A DNA stretch of 24,560 bases, from contig JAYPCO010000017.1 in assembly GCA_038124765.1 (NCBI GenBank), forward strand, positions 1-24,560, in the 5' to 3' direction. The stretch's first letter is position 1. Each line of letters opens with the position of its first letter. The notes under the pieces are model-generated. The model was not told the DNA's origin and did no database searches. It worked only from the letters and a program-made list of their open reading frames with translations. Below are positions 7,516 to 15,136 of the stretch, in pieces. Source of the stretch: HIMB59 sp038124765 (GTDB taxonomy: Bacteria > Pseudomonadota > Alphaproteobacteria > HIMB59). A program made the translations under genes and the position numbers.

Positions 7516-8388
7516 ATGAATAATACAATATTTTTGTTTATCGCAACACTATTTTGTTGGGGACCAACTTGGTATGTCATTAAATTTCAACTGGGCATTG
7601 TAGATCCCATGCTATCAGTTTTTTATCGTTTCTTTTTAGCCTCAATTATAATTTTACTTTTTTGTAAGATTAAAAAACTTCCATTAAAATTTAGTTTTAA
7701 GGAGCATTTTTACATTTTTATTCTTGGCGCATTACTGTTCAACATTAATTATGTAATTTTCTATATGTCAACTCAGCACCTGATCAGTGGGTTTGTAGCA
7801 TTGTGTTTCTCATCCATACTTTTCATGAATGTTTTAAACAATTTTATATTTCATAGATTAAAACCAAAATTACTCACCTTATTGGGTGGATTATTAGGCA
7901 CTCTAGGTTTAATTAGTATTTTTTTTGATGAAATTATTAATTTTGAACTATCTAAAAGCTCAAGCTATGGAATTTTATTAGGAGTAATAGCTACATATTT
8001 CGCTTCCCTGGGCAACTTAGTTTCAGCTTATACATCGAAACTAAATTTAAATGTCATTAGCGTAACAGGTTATGGCATGTTATACGGCTCCTTAAGCTTG
8101 TTATTATTTTTAATTTTTAAGGATACTAGTTTTAATTTTGATTTTTCAATTTCTTATATTTCATCACTGATTTATTTATCATTTTTTGGAAGTGTCTTGG
8201 GTTTTAGCCTTTATTTAACTTTAATTAAAAAAATAGGTGCAAATGATGCAGCCTATGTAGCAATAATCATGCCATTAATTGCCCTATTCATTTCTAGTAT
8301 ATTTGAGGGATTGCAATGGAATATAAATTTACTAATTGGTGCGATATTAATTTTAATTGGTAATTTTTTAATTCTTAAAAAGAATTAA
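7516..8388 (+). CDS. EamA/DMT-family exporter with ten membrane helices
   Basis: This 290-residue inner-membrane protein consists of two EamA repeats of about five helices each, starting NTIFLFIATLFCWGPTWYVIK, the usual first helix with a Trp-Gly/Ser-x-x-Trp pattern. Its last helix ends in a short basic tail (ILKKN). EamA proteins export amino acids, metabolites or nucleotide sugars; the substrate cannot be read from sequence. The start lies two bases from the divergent yajQ start, so its promoter must sit inside yajQ; I find no convincing -10 there. The stop shares the tetranucleotide TTAA with the stop of the convergent MFS gene. Confidence 0.9.
   Translation: MNNTIFLFIATLFCWGPTWYVIKFQLGIVDPMLSVFYRFFLASIIILLFCKIKKLPLKFSFKEHFYIFILGALLFNINYVIFYMSTQHLISGFVALCFSSILFMNVLNNFIFHRLKPKLLTLLGGLLGTLGLISIFFDEIINFELSKSSSYGILLGVIATYFASLGNLVSAYTSKLNLNVISVTGYGMLYGSLSLLLFLIFKDTSFNFDFSISYISSLIYLSFFGSVLGFSLYLTLIKKIGANDAAYVAIIMPLIALFISSIFEGLQWNINLLIGAILILIGNFLILKKN
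7520..7525 (-). promoter_or_regulatory. -10-like element for yajQ inside the EamA coding start
   Basis: Read on the minus strand, TATTAT lies six bases before the yajQ ATG at 7513, with TTGCGA 15 bases further upstream as a possible weak -35. The element lies in codons 2-4 of the divergent EamA gene. It predicts a leaderless or nearly leaderless yajQ message. Confidence 0.4.
8368..8388. terminator. Perfect 9-bp inverted repeat spanning the shared stop of two convergent genes
   Basis: TTAATTCTT (8368-8376), an AAA loop and AAGAATTAA (8380-8388) form a perfect hairpin on either strand, ending in the TTAA that provides TAA stops for the EamA gene (+) and the MFS gene (-). It has only one G-C pair per arm and no following T run in either direction, so it may act as a weak bidirectional 3' end or an mRNA 3' stabiliser rather than a classic intrinsic terminator. 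Confidence 0.35.
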
Positions 8389-9521
8389 GTTGCTTTTAAA
8401 CTCTTACTAAAAATAGCAATAAACGTAGATATAATAAAAAATAAAAATATAGGAAAATAAACAAACTGTACGCCGTAATTATTGGCGATGTAACCCATTA
8501 GCGAAGGTGCAAACATAAAAAAACCATATACCGCAATAGTTATTATAGTTATACCTAAAGTAGGATCTAAATTTCTTACAGACGATGCAAGAGTATAACA
8601 AATTGGGATGATCGAAGAGACACCAAAACCAGACAAGGCAAAACCAAAAATTGATAAATATAAATTATCACTAAATGCAATACTAACAGTGCCTAAGAGA
8701 GACAAAAATATTGATAGTTTTAAAAAATTATAAATTCCAAAATGATCTTTAAGTCTATCTCCTACTAATCTACCTAAAACCATAAAACCATTAAAAAAAA
8801 TTGCAGCTAAGCCTATTTCAAAACCTTCTGCGTTTATGTAGTCCCTCATATACAGAGCTCCCCAAGAGTCCGTACCTCCTTCTAAAAAAACTGCAGTTAT
8901 TGAAAAGAATACAAAAATAACAACTATAATTGGCCATTTAAAAAAAACTGAAAAAGATTGCTTTTGATCAGGTTCGGATTTTACTAACGTTAAACTGCCA
9001 AGGTATATAAGCGGAAATAATAAGATAACAAACGTTATGGAATTAAAAATAAAACTTATTTCAAATTCTAAAAATATACTTGTTAATATAGATCCACTTA
9101 ATAAACCTATGCTCCAAAATGCATGAAAACTAGACATCATAGTTTTGTTATATTTTTTTTCTAAATTTGAAGCTTGTAGATTTAAAATTACTTCAAAAAT
9201 TCCGTAACATGCACCAAATATTAAACTAAGTACAAACATTATTAATAATGAAGTATTAAAGGGAACTATGAGCCATAAAGCACTGATCGTATATCCAGCA
9301 ATGAGAGAAATATATTTAGAATTAAATTTGGAAATAATTTTGGGTGCAAGAACCATGGTGATTAATGATCCAATTGAAAATACAATAAAGGTGTACCCCA
9401 TTCCTGTATAGTCCACATTAATTAAGTCTTTAACATTAGGTATCCTAACAGTCCATAAACCAACGAAAAATGAAATACAAAAAAACAAAGCCTTACAGGC
9501 AGTAATTTCATTCATTTTCAT
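8385..9521 (-). CDS. MFS transporter, YbjJ-like
   Basis: This 378-residue protein has about twelve hydrophobic helices. Family-type motifs include SFHAFWSIGLLSG (about 131-143), VFLEGGTDSWGALYMRD (201-217), with an acidic residue in helix 7 as in YbjJ/fucose-permease relatives, and the loop motif GRLVGDR (240-246). A transported substrate cannot be assigned; relatives are annotated as sugar or small-molecule permeases. It follows the thioesterase gene by 17 bp on the same strand and probably shares its transcript. Its 3' end overlaps the EamA gene by four bases. Confidence 0.88.
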   Translation of the reverse strand: MKMNEITACKALFFCISFFVGLWTVRIPNVKDLINVDYTGMGYTFIVFSIGSLITMVLAPKIISKFNSKYISLIAGYTISALWLIVPFNTSLLIMFVLSLIFGACYGIFEVILNLQASNLEKKYNKTMMSSFHAFWSIGLLSGSILTSIFLEFEISFIFNSITFVILLFPLIYLGSLTLVKSEPDQKQSFSVFFKWPIIVVIFVFFSITAVFLEGGTDSWGALYMRDYINAEGFEIGLAAIFFNGFMVLGRLVGDRLKDHFGIYNFLKLSIFLSLLGTVSIAFSDNLYLSIFGFALSGFGVSSIIPICYTLASSVRNLDPTLGITIITIAVYGFFMFAPSLMGYIANNYGVQFVYFPIFLFFIISTFIAIFSKSLKAT

Positions 9522-9538
9522 TTAATTGAAAAGATTAA

Positions 9539-9976
9539 CTACCAGCCGCCGTCGTCAGCGAGGATTTTTTCTTGAAGCGTTCTTGGTGTTTTCCAGTTAA
9601 CCAGTTTCCAAATACCAGTTCCGGACACTATTAACTCATTTTTAACAGCTACTTGGCACCTCACAAAACAAAGTGTTTTGGTAACTCTTTCAATCTCTGG
9701 CTGGGCTATCAAATCGTCTCCCGAACGCGCTGAAAAAGTAAAATTGGTGGACATAGATATTGTTACACAAGGCTTATTGCCGAATGCTTTATAAGCTGCA
9801 TTACCCATAACATTATCTAAAAAAGACATTAAAAATCCACCATGGGCAAATTTGCCAGAATTTAAATGGGAGTCGGATACCTTCATTCGATAAAGATCCA
9901 CACCTCCCTCTCTTTTTGTTTCTAAATGACCGAGTAACTTAGAATAAGAGGAGTTTGAAATTGACTTCCAACTCAT
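9539..9976 (-). CDS. PaaI-like hotdog-fold thioesterase
   Basis: This 145-residue protein has a single hotdog domain. The segment KFAHGGFLMSFLDNVMGNAA holds the HGG motif and the helix with the acidic residue (D54) used by PaaI/4HBT enzymes, followed by the strand VTISMSTNFTFSARSGDDL. The probable reaction is hydrolysis of an acyl- or aryl-CoA; the substrate is unknown. The gene is first in a two-gene unit with the MFS transporter and divergent from gor. Its base composition is unusual here: about 40% GC by hand count and about 50% in its last 60 bases, while sampled stretches of the neighbouring MFS gene are near 20%. The C-terminus ADDGGW is encoded by this GC-rich patch. Confidence 0.88.
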   Translation of the reverse strand: MSWKSISNSSYSKLLGHLETKREGGVDLYRMKVSDSHLNSGKFAHGGFLMSFLDNVMGNAAYKAFGNKPCVTISMSTNFTFSARSGDDLIAQPEIERVTKTLCFVRCQVAVKNELIVSGTGIWKLVNWKTPRTLQEKILADDGGW

Positions 9977-9983
9977 ATATGAC

Positions 9984-10003
9984 TTTATAGACCAATCTAT
10001 AAT
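9984..10003. promoter_or_regulatory. Symmetric divergent promoter between the thioesterase gene and gor
   Basis: The 35 bp between the two start codons contain TATAAT on the plus strand (9998-10003), eight bases before the gor ATG at 10012. TATAAA lies on the minus strand (9989 down to 9984), seven bases before the thioesterase ATG at 9976. The two boxes form an inverted repeat, TATAG-(6)-CTATA (9986-10001). Neither direction has a clear -35. Both genes would have leaderless or near-leaderless messages. Confidence 0.5.
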
Positions 10004-10011
10004 AAAAATAA

Positions 10012-11346
10012 ATGATTTATGATCTTATCGTCATTGGTGCCGGTTCTGGAGGTGTTAGAGCTGCTAGAATTGCAAGCGTTCATGGTGCGAAAGTAGCCAT
10101 TGTAGAGGATAATAAATTTGGCGGTACTTGTGTGAATGTCGGATGTGTTCCCAAGAAACTTTACTACTACATATCGCAATTTAATAAAGATATTAAAAAC
10201 TATGAGTCCTATGGGTGGAAGATTCAAAATTCATCTTTAAATTGGTCTTCTTTTGTTAAAAAAAAAGATAAAGAAATAACTCGTCTTAATTCAATATATG
10301 AAAATATTTTATCTAATAATAAAATAAAAATTATTAATGGAACCGCTAAATTTAAAGATGTTAATACAATTAAAGTTGGAAATAAAACTTATAAATCGAA
10401 AAAATTCATAATAGCGACTGGCAGTACTCCTAGAAAAAGCGCAATTATAACAGGTAACGAATATTTAAATGATAGTGATAAAATATTTGAATTAAAACAA
10501 CTACCTAAAAAAATGGTCATTGAAGGTGGCGGATATATTGCAATTGAATTCGCAAATATTTTTTCAAACCTAGGAGTACAAATTGATTTGGTTTATCGCG
10601 GAAAAAAAATATTAAAAAATTTTGATGATGAAATTGTTAATTTCCTATTGGAAAAGATAAAAAAACAAAAAATTAAAATTCACTTAGAAAATAAAATTTT
10701 AAGTATTAAAAAAAATAAAAAGATTTTAGAAGTTGCTTTAAATGATAATAAAAAATTAAAAACAAATTACGTCTTATCAGCTATTGGTAGAGTGCCTAAT
10801 ATAGAAAAGCTAGAGCTCAATAATACTAATATACATCTAAATAAAAATGGTTCGATTAAAGTGAATCGTCACTTTCAAACAAATGATAAAAATATTTATG
10901 CCATTGGGGATGTAATTGATTATGTTAACCTAACCCCTGTAGCAATTAGACAAGGTCATTTTTTAGCAGATAAGCTTTTTAATCATAAACAAACTATTGA
11001 ATATGATTTTGCTAATATCCCAACGGCTGTATTTTCATCGCCTCAAATTGGCACCGTAGGAATGACATTGGAAATGGCTAAAAAAAATAAAATTGACGCT
11101 TATGAACTTACTACCAGTTTTAAATCTATGAAAAAAACATTTCTTAACAAAGAAAAGGATACTTTTTACAAACTGGTCTTAGAAAAGAAAACCAAAAGAA
11201 TTGTTGGTATTCATATAATTTCAGATGATGCGGCCGAATTAATACAAGTTTTAGCAATTAATGTGGTAGTTGGTAATACACTAGATGATTTTAAAAAGAC
11301 AGTAGCTGTTCATCCAACTTCATCTGAAGAAATTATAACTATATAA
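10012..11346 (+). CDS. gor: Glutathione-disulfide reductase
   Basis: This enzyme reduces glutathione disulfide with NADPH, keeping the cytoplasmic thiol pool reduced. The 444-residue product has the FAD motif GAGSGG (9-14), the redox-active pair in GGTCVNVGCVPKK (C40, C45), the NAD(P)H-domain motif GGGYIAIEFA, the second FAD motif AIGDV, and the C-terminal HPTSSEE with catalytic H434. The VNVGCVPKK form and the HPTSSEE ending favour glutathione reductase over lipoamide dehydrogenase. A Lys stands where E. coli Gor has its second NADPH-phosphate-binding Arg. It starts the eight-gene plus-strand operon and is followed after three bases by ggt. Confidence 0.94.
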   Translation: MIYDLIVIGAGSGGVRAARIASVHGAKVAIVEDNKFGGTCVNVGCVPKKLYYYISQFNKDIKNYESYGWKIQNSSLNWSSFVKKKDKEITRLNSIYENILSNNKIKIINGTAKFKDVNTIKVGNKTYKSKKFIIATGSTPRKSAIITGNEYLNDSDKIFELKQLPKKMVIEGGGYIAIEFANIFSNLGVQIDLVYRGKKILKNFDDEIVNFLLEKIKKQKIKIHLENKILSIKKNKKILEVALNDNKKLKTNYVLSAIGRVPNIEKLELNNTNIHLNKNGSIKVNRHFQTNDKNIYAIGDVIDYVNLTPVAIRQGHFLADKLFNHKQTIEYDFANIPTAVFSSPQIGTVGMTLEMAKKNKIDAYELTTSFKSMKKTFLNKEKDTFYKLVLEKKTKRIVGIHIISDDAAELIQVLAINVVVGNTLDDFKKTVAVHPTSSEEIITI

Positions 11347-11349
11347 AAA

Positions 11350-13107
11350 ATGATAAATAGCAGGTCTTATACAAAAGATAACTCTTCAAATAGTTTTGTC
11401 CCTACTTATCAAGGAATGAATGGAGCTATCGCTACCCACTCCAATCTTTCTGCAACAACAGCCTATTCAATATTAAATCTCGATAAAGGTAATGCTTTTG
11501 ATGCAGCGGCTGGGGCAATGTTAGTAGAGGCATTAGTCAATCCTCAAATGTTTGGCATGGGCGGTGAAGGAGTTATGATTTTAAAGCCAGCTAATAAAAA
11601 CCCAGTTGTTTTAAATGGTAATACAAGATCGCCAAAAAACTTTAATTTTATAAACTTAGTGACGAGAGGTTATTCTGAAATTCCTGAAGAGGGTATTCTT
11701 TCTGCAGGTGTACCAGCAGTATTTTCTGCAATTTTTAGATTGCTCGAACAATATGGTTCCTTAAATTTTGAAACTATTTCATCCTATGCAAAATACTATG
11801 CTAAAAATGGTTTTCCTCTTCATTACGGCATAATTAATCAAAATAAATACGGTTTAAAGGCATTAAGAGAAAAATTTATTGATAAATGGAATGACTCTGC
11901 AAAATTATATTTAAACTCAAAAAATAAAGTTCCTGAATTTGGAAGTATTTTTAAAAACAAATCTTATGCAGATTTATTAGACTATCTGTCTAATAGTGAA
12001 AAGAAGCTATCAGGTAACAGAGCTACTAAATTAAACAAATTACATGATACTTTTTATAAAGGCGATATTGCAAATATTTTTTTAAATTATTCTAAGAAAA
12101 ACGATGGTTTGTTTCAAAAATCTGATTTTGATAATTTTAATACTCATTTTGAAAAAACAGTTTCAGTAAAGTTTGGAGATTATCAACTTCATAAAACTAA
12201 TTTATGGGGACAGGGGTTAACTTCACTTATGCTTTTAAAACTTGCCCAGAAACAAAAAATTAAATGCCTCGATAATGAAAAATCAATTCATGATTTTACA
12301 GAAATATTAAAATTAGTCTTTGCTGATAGGGAGATGTATTTTTCAGGTAAGGAGAATTTAAAAGTTCAAGCTAAACACCTTTTAAACGATCGCTATCTTA
12401 ATCAAAGATTAAAATTGATAACGAACAAAGTAATTGAACAAATAATTCCAGGTAATCCAATGAGTAATCGCCCTACTCTACCCTTAGATCAGGATGTTAA
12501 ACCTTGGGGCGCTGGAACAGTTCATATTAGTATTATTGATAAATATAATAATGTTATTTCATGTACGCCAAGTGGTGGTTGGCTACGATCTAACGAAGTT
12601 GTTAAAGAATTAGGATTTCCTATGGGTAATCGCTTAATGACTTTTTATCTATCAAAACCAGGTCATGTAAATTTTATTCAGCCCAATCAGCAACCAAGAA
12701 CTACTTTAAGTCCTACATTAATGATCAATACTAAAGAAAAGGAACTCTTTACTTGCGGAACCATGGGCGGTGATGCACAAGATCAATGGCAGTCTCAATT
12801 TTTAATGAATTATTTATTTGCAAAAAAACCTATTGATATTTCATTAAATGAACCAAGAATATCATCAGATCATTTTCCTGCTTATTTTCACCCCCATGAC
12901 CCTAACTATAAGCAACTAATTGTCGAGGAAAGATTTTCTCAATTTATTAATAAATTAAATAAAAGAGGTCATCGCGCTATACCTACAACAGACTGGAGTG
13001 AAGGATTTATTCTTTGTGCAAGAAAGAAAAATAAAATTTATGATGCATATGCCGATATTCGGAGTTATAAAAGTCAAATATTTCAGGCACAAGCACTAGC
13101 ATGGTAA
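11350..13107 (+). CDS. ggt: Gamma-glutamyltransferase family protein without a signal peptide
   Basis: Ggt enzymes cleave gamma-glutamyl bonds of glutathione and related compounds and are made as a precursor that cleaves itself before a catalytic threonine. The 585-residue protein shows the N-terminal GNAFDAAAGAMLVEAL helix, FGMGGEG, the autoprocessing site WGAGT-VHIS with T400 as nucleophile, SCTPSGGW, and TMGGDAQDQWQ as oxyanion and substrate loop. Unlike E. coli Ggt it has no signal peptide, so a cytoplasmic location is predicted, as in YwrD-like members. Placement three bases after gor suggests glutathione turnover or salvage of gamma-glutamyl compounds. Its 3' end overlaps mazG by seven bases. 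Confidence 0.92.
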   Translation: MINSRSYTKDNSSNSFVPTYQGMNGAIATHSNLSATTAYSILNLDKGNAFDAAAGAMLVEALVNPQMFGMGGEGVMILKPANKNPVVLNGNTRSPKNFNFINLVTRGYSEIPEEGILSAGVPAVFSAIFRLLEQYGSLNFETISSYAKYYAKNGFPLHYGIINQNKYGLKALREKFIDKWNDSAKLYLNSKNKVPEFGSIFKNKSYADLLDYLSNSEKKLSGNRATKLNKLHDTFYKGDIANIFLNYSKKNDGLFQKSDFDNFNTHFEKTVSVKFGDYQLHKTNLWGQGLTSLMLLKLAQKQKIKCLDNEKSIHDFTEILKLVFADREMYFSGKENLKVQAKHLLNDRYLNQRLKLITNKVIEQIIPGNPMSNRPTLPLDQDVKPWGAGTVHISIIDKYNNVISCTPSGGWLRSNEVVKELGFPMGNRLMTFYLSKPGHVNFIQPNQQPRTTLSPTLMINTKEKELFTCGTMGGDAQDQWQSQFLMNYLFAKKPIDISLNEPRISSDHFPAYFHPHDPNYKQLIVEERFSQFINKLNKRGHRAIPTTDWSEGFILCARKKNKIYDAYADIRSYKSQIFQAQALAW

Positions 13108-13880
13108 AGAAAAGTAAAAAAAAGAATTTAGATGATATTATTGATGTCGTTAAACGACTAAGAAATCCTAAAAATGGTTGCCCTTGGGATATTCAACAAA
13201 CATCTAAATCATTATCCAAATATACTTTAGAAGAAGCTTATGAAGTAGTAGAAGCAATAGAAAGTAACGATACAAAAGAATTAGAAAATGAACTTGGAGA
13301 TTTATTATTGCAGGTTATTTATCACTCTCAAATCGCATCCGAAAAAAATAAATTTGATATTTATGACGTAATAGAAAAAAGTGTTTCAAAAATGAAATTA
13401 CGTCATCCACATATTTTCTTGCGAGACAAGTCCATAAAATCAGTGGAGGATGTAAATGAATTTTGGGAATACCAAAAAAAAATAGAACGAAAAAATAAGG
13501 GTGCTACCTCTGTTCTAGATGGAATTAGCGTATCTCTACCCGCTGTGACCAGATCTTTAAAACTACAAAAAAGAGCCGCCAAAGAGGGTTTTGACTGGAA
13601 TAATGCAAAAGATACTCTGAAAAAAGTTCAAGAAGAAACAAAAGAGCTTTCAGTTGAAATAAATAAAAAAAATAAGAAAAAAATAAGAGAAGAACTTGGT
13701 GACTTATTGTTTTCTTGTATTAATCTATCGAGAAAATTAGGAATAGACACCGAGACTGTCATACGAGAGTCCAATCGAAAATTCGAAAAACGTTTCAAAA
13801 AAATGGAAAAAAAAATGAACCAAAAAAAATTACAATGGACACTTAAAAATTTAGAAAAAGAATGGAAAAATTCAAAATAA
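13101..13880 (+). CDS. mazG: Nucleoside triphosphate pyrophosphohydrolase MazG
   Basis: MazG hydrolyses (d)NTPs to monophosphates and pyrophosphate, clearing aberrant nucleotides and affecting ppGpp levels. The 259-residue protein has two MazG domains. The first carries RLRNPKNGCPWD (about 20-30), the metal-binding acids E44, E45 and E48 in LEEAYEVVE, and E64/D67 in NELGDLLLQV. The second repeats the pattern as EETKEL and REELGDLLFSC. RHPHIF and LPAVTRSLKLQKRA between them are also conserved. Length matches E. coli MazG (263). It overlaps ggt by seven bases and the TolC-like gene by nineteen. Confidence 0.95.
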   Translation: MVKKSKKKNLDDIIDVVKRLRNPKNGCPWDIQQTSKSLSKYTLEEAYEVVEAIESNDTKELENELGDLLLQVIYHSQIASEKNKFDIYDVIEKSVSKMKLRHPHIFLRDKSIKSVEDVNEFWEYQKKIERKNKGATSVLDGISVSLPAVTRSLKLQKRAAKEGFDWNNAKDTLKKVQEETKELSVEINKKNKKKIREELGDLLFSCINLSRKLGIDTETVIRESNRKFEKRFKKMEKKMNQKKLQWTLKNLEKEWKNSK

Positions 13881-15136
13881 TTAAAGTTTTAATTGTTGGC
13901 CTTTTTTTTTATCAAAGTGCCTATGGTTACAATATTTCAGATCTTGTTAAAATATTGATTGATAAAAATCAATCAAACTCTTCTTTTACCTATGATGAAT
14001 TAATAGATGATTTGAACTATAAGAATGCCGATACTCTTTATATCCCAAAAATAGATTACTCCTACACTCGTTCTAATAGCACTACATCCACTACTAGTAC
14101 GTCAACGACAGACTCTAATATTAACTCAATAAGCGCTACTGTTAATCTATACAATGGTGGATTTGGACAATTAAATTTAGTTGCAACAGAAAATAGAAAT
14201 CAAGCCTTAAATTTTTTACGTCAATATCAAAAGGAATTATTAATTAAAGAATTAATACATGGATATAACAATCTCCAATCCTTAGTGGAAAAGAAAAATA
14301 AACAAAATGAGAATATAGTCTTTTATCAAAAAAGAGTTCAAGAAGCGGAAATACTATTTAATGCAAATAGAATATCTAAAATTGATTTATTGGATTTTGA
14401 AAACGAACTGATAAATGCCCAAACACTTTTATTAGATTATGATCGTCAAATTGATAATTTAATGCTTCAAGTAAACAAGCTATTAGATCTTGAAGTTCAA
14501 GATGAAGATATCAATTTTGATTTGAAACTAGATTTAAACAATCAATTAATTAAAAAAAAATCATTTAAAGAAATTTTAGATAGTTCTTACGGGCAATACC
14601 TAGACTATTTAGAAAAAACCTATTTGCCTGAACTCGAAATGAGTAAGAAGGATCTTCGGCCATCAGTTGATTTAACCTACTCTCTATCAGATAACGATCA
14701 ATTTTCAAACTCCGTTGATCATAGAAGGGCCTCTACTCTTTCCTTACAACTTTCAATACCTTTGTATGATGGTTTTAAAGATGAAAATGAATTTGATATC
14801 AGCAAATATGAGTACCAAAAGAAGCTTTTAGACCATAAAGATTTGCAAAAAGATCTTCATAACACCTATATTGAAAGTTGGAATAATCACAACTATTACA
14901 CACAAAAAATAGAAAACCAAAAAAAGATAATTGAATCCTTAGAGCTAAAATTAAAAGGCAATGAAATCCTTTATAAATCTCAAAAAATTAGTGTTACTAA
15001 GTTAATCGAAAGTAAAAATGAGCTAAATAATGCCCATAACGTATTATTAGATTTAGAAACACAAAATAAATACTACTTATTAGATATATTAATTTTAAAT
15101 GCAGATTTTGATAAGCTAATCAATGGATTGGGATAG
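13862..15136 (+). CDS. TolC-family outer-membrane efflux protein
   Basis: This 424-residue protein starts with a signal peptide (residues 1-22, ending YQSAYG). It has two half-repeats of long polar helices joined to short beta segments, as in TolC trimers that span the outer membrane and periplasm. Visible repeat landmarks are NLYNGGFGQL in the first half and SIPLYDGFKDENEFD in the second, the usual (L/I)..G-F/Y turn before the descending helix. Residues 71-84 form a Ser/Thr-rich low-complexity stretch in the first beta hairpin, probably a surface loop. No periplasmic adaptor or pump gene is next to it, so the partner is encoded elsewhere. It overlaps mazG by 19 bases and lysR by 14. Confidence 0.87.
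   Translation: MEKFKIIKVLIVGLFFYQSAYGYNISDLVKILIDKNQSNSSFTYDELIDDLNYKNADTLYIPKIDYSYTRSNSTTSTTSTSTTDSNINSISATVNLYNGGFGQLNLVATENRNQALNFLRQYQKELLIKELIHGYNNLQSLVEKKNKQNENIVFYQKRVQEAEILFNANRISKIDLLDFENELINAQTLLLDYDRQIDNLMLQVNKLLDLEVQDEDINFDLKLDLNNQLIKKKSFKEILDSSYGQYLDYLEKTYLPELEMSKKDLRPSVDLTYSLSDNDQFSNSVDHRRASTLSLQLSIPLYDGFKDENEFDISKYEYQKKLLDHKDLQKDLHNTYIESWNNHNYYTQKIENQKKIIESLELKLKGNEILYKSQKISVTKLIESKNELNNAHNVLLDLETQNKYYLLDILILNADFDKLINGLG

Noticed and set aside
7514..7528. Longer yajQ start adding MYYSF
   Set aside because: YajQ proteins begin MPSFD; the extension would enter the EamA coding region and pass over the -10-like element.
9997..10227. Open frame of 76 codons on the minus strand
   Set aside because: It overlaps the gor 5' end and promoter; gor has full family motifs.
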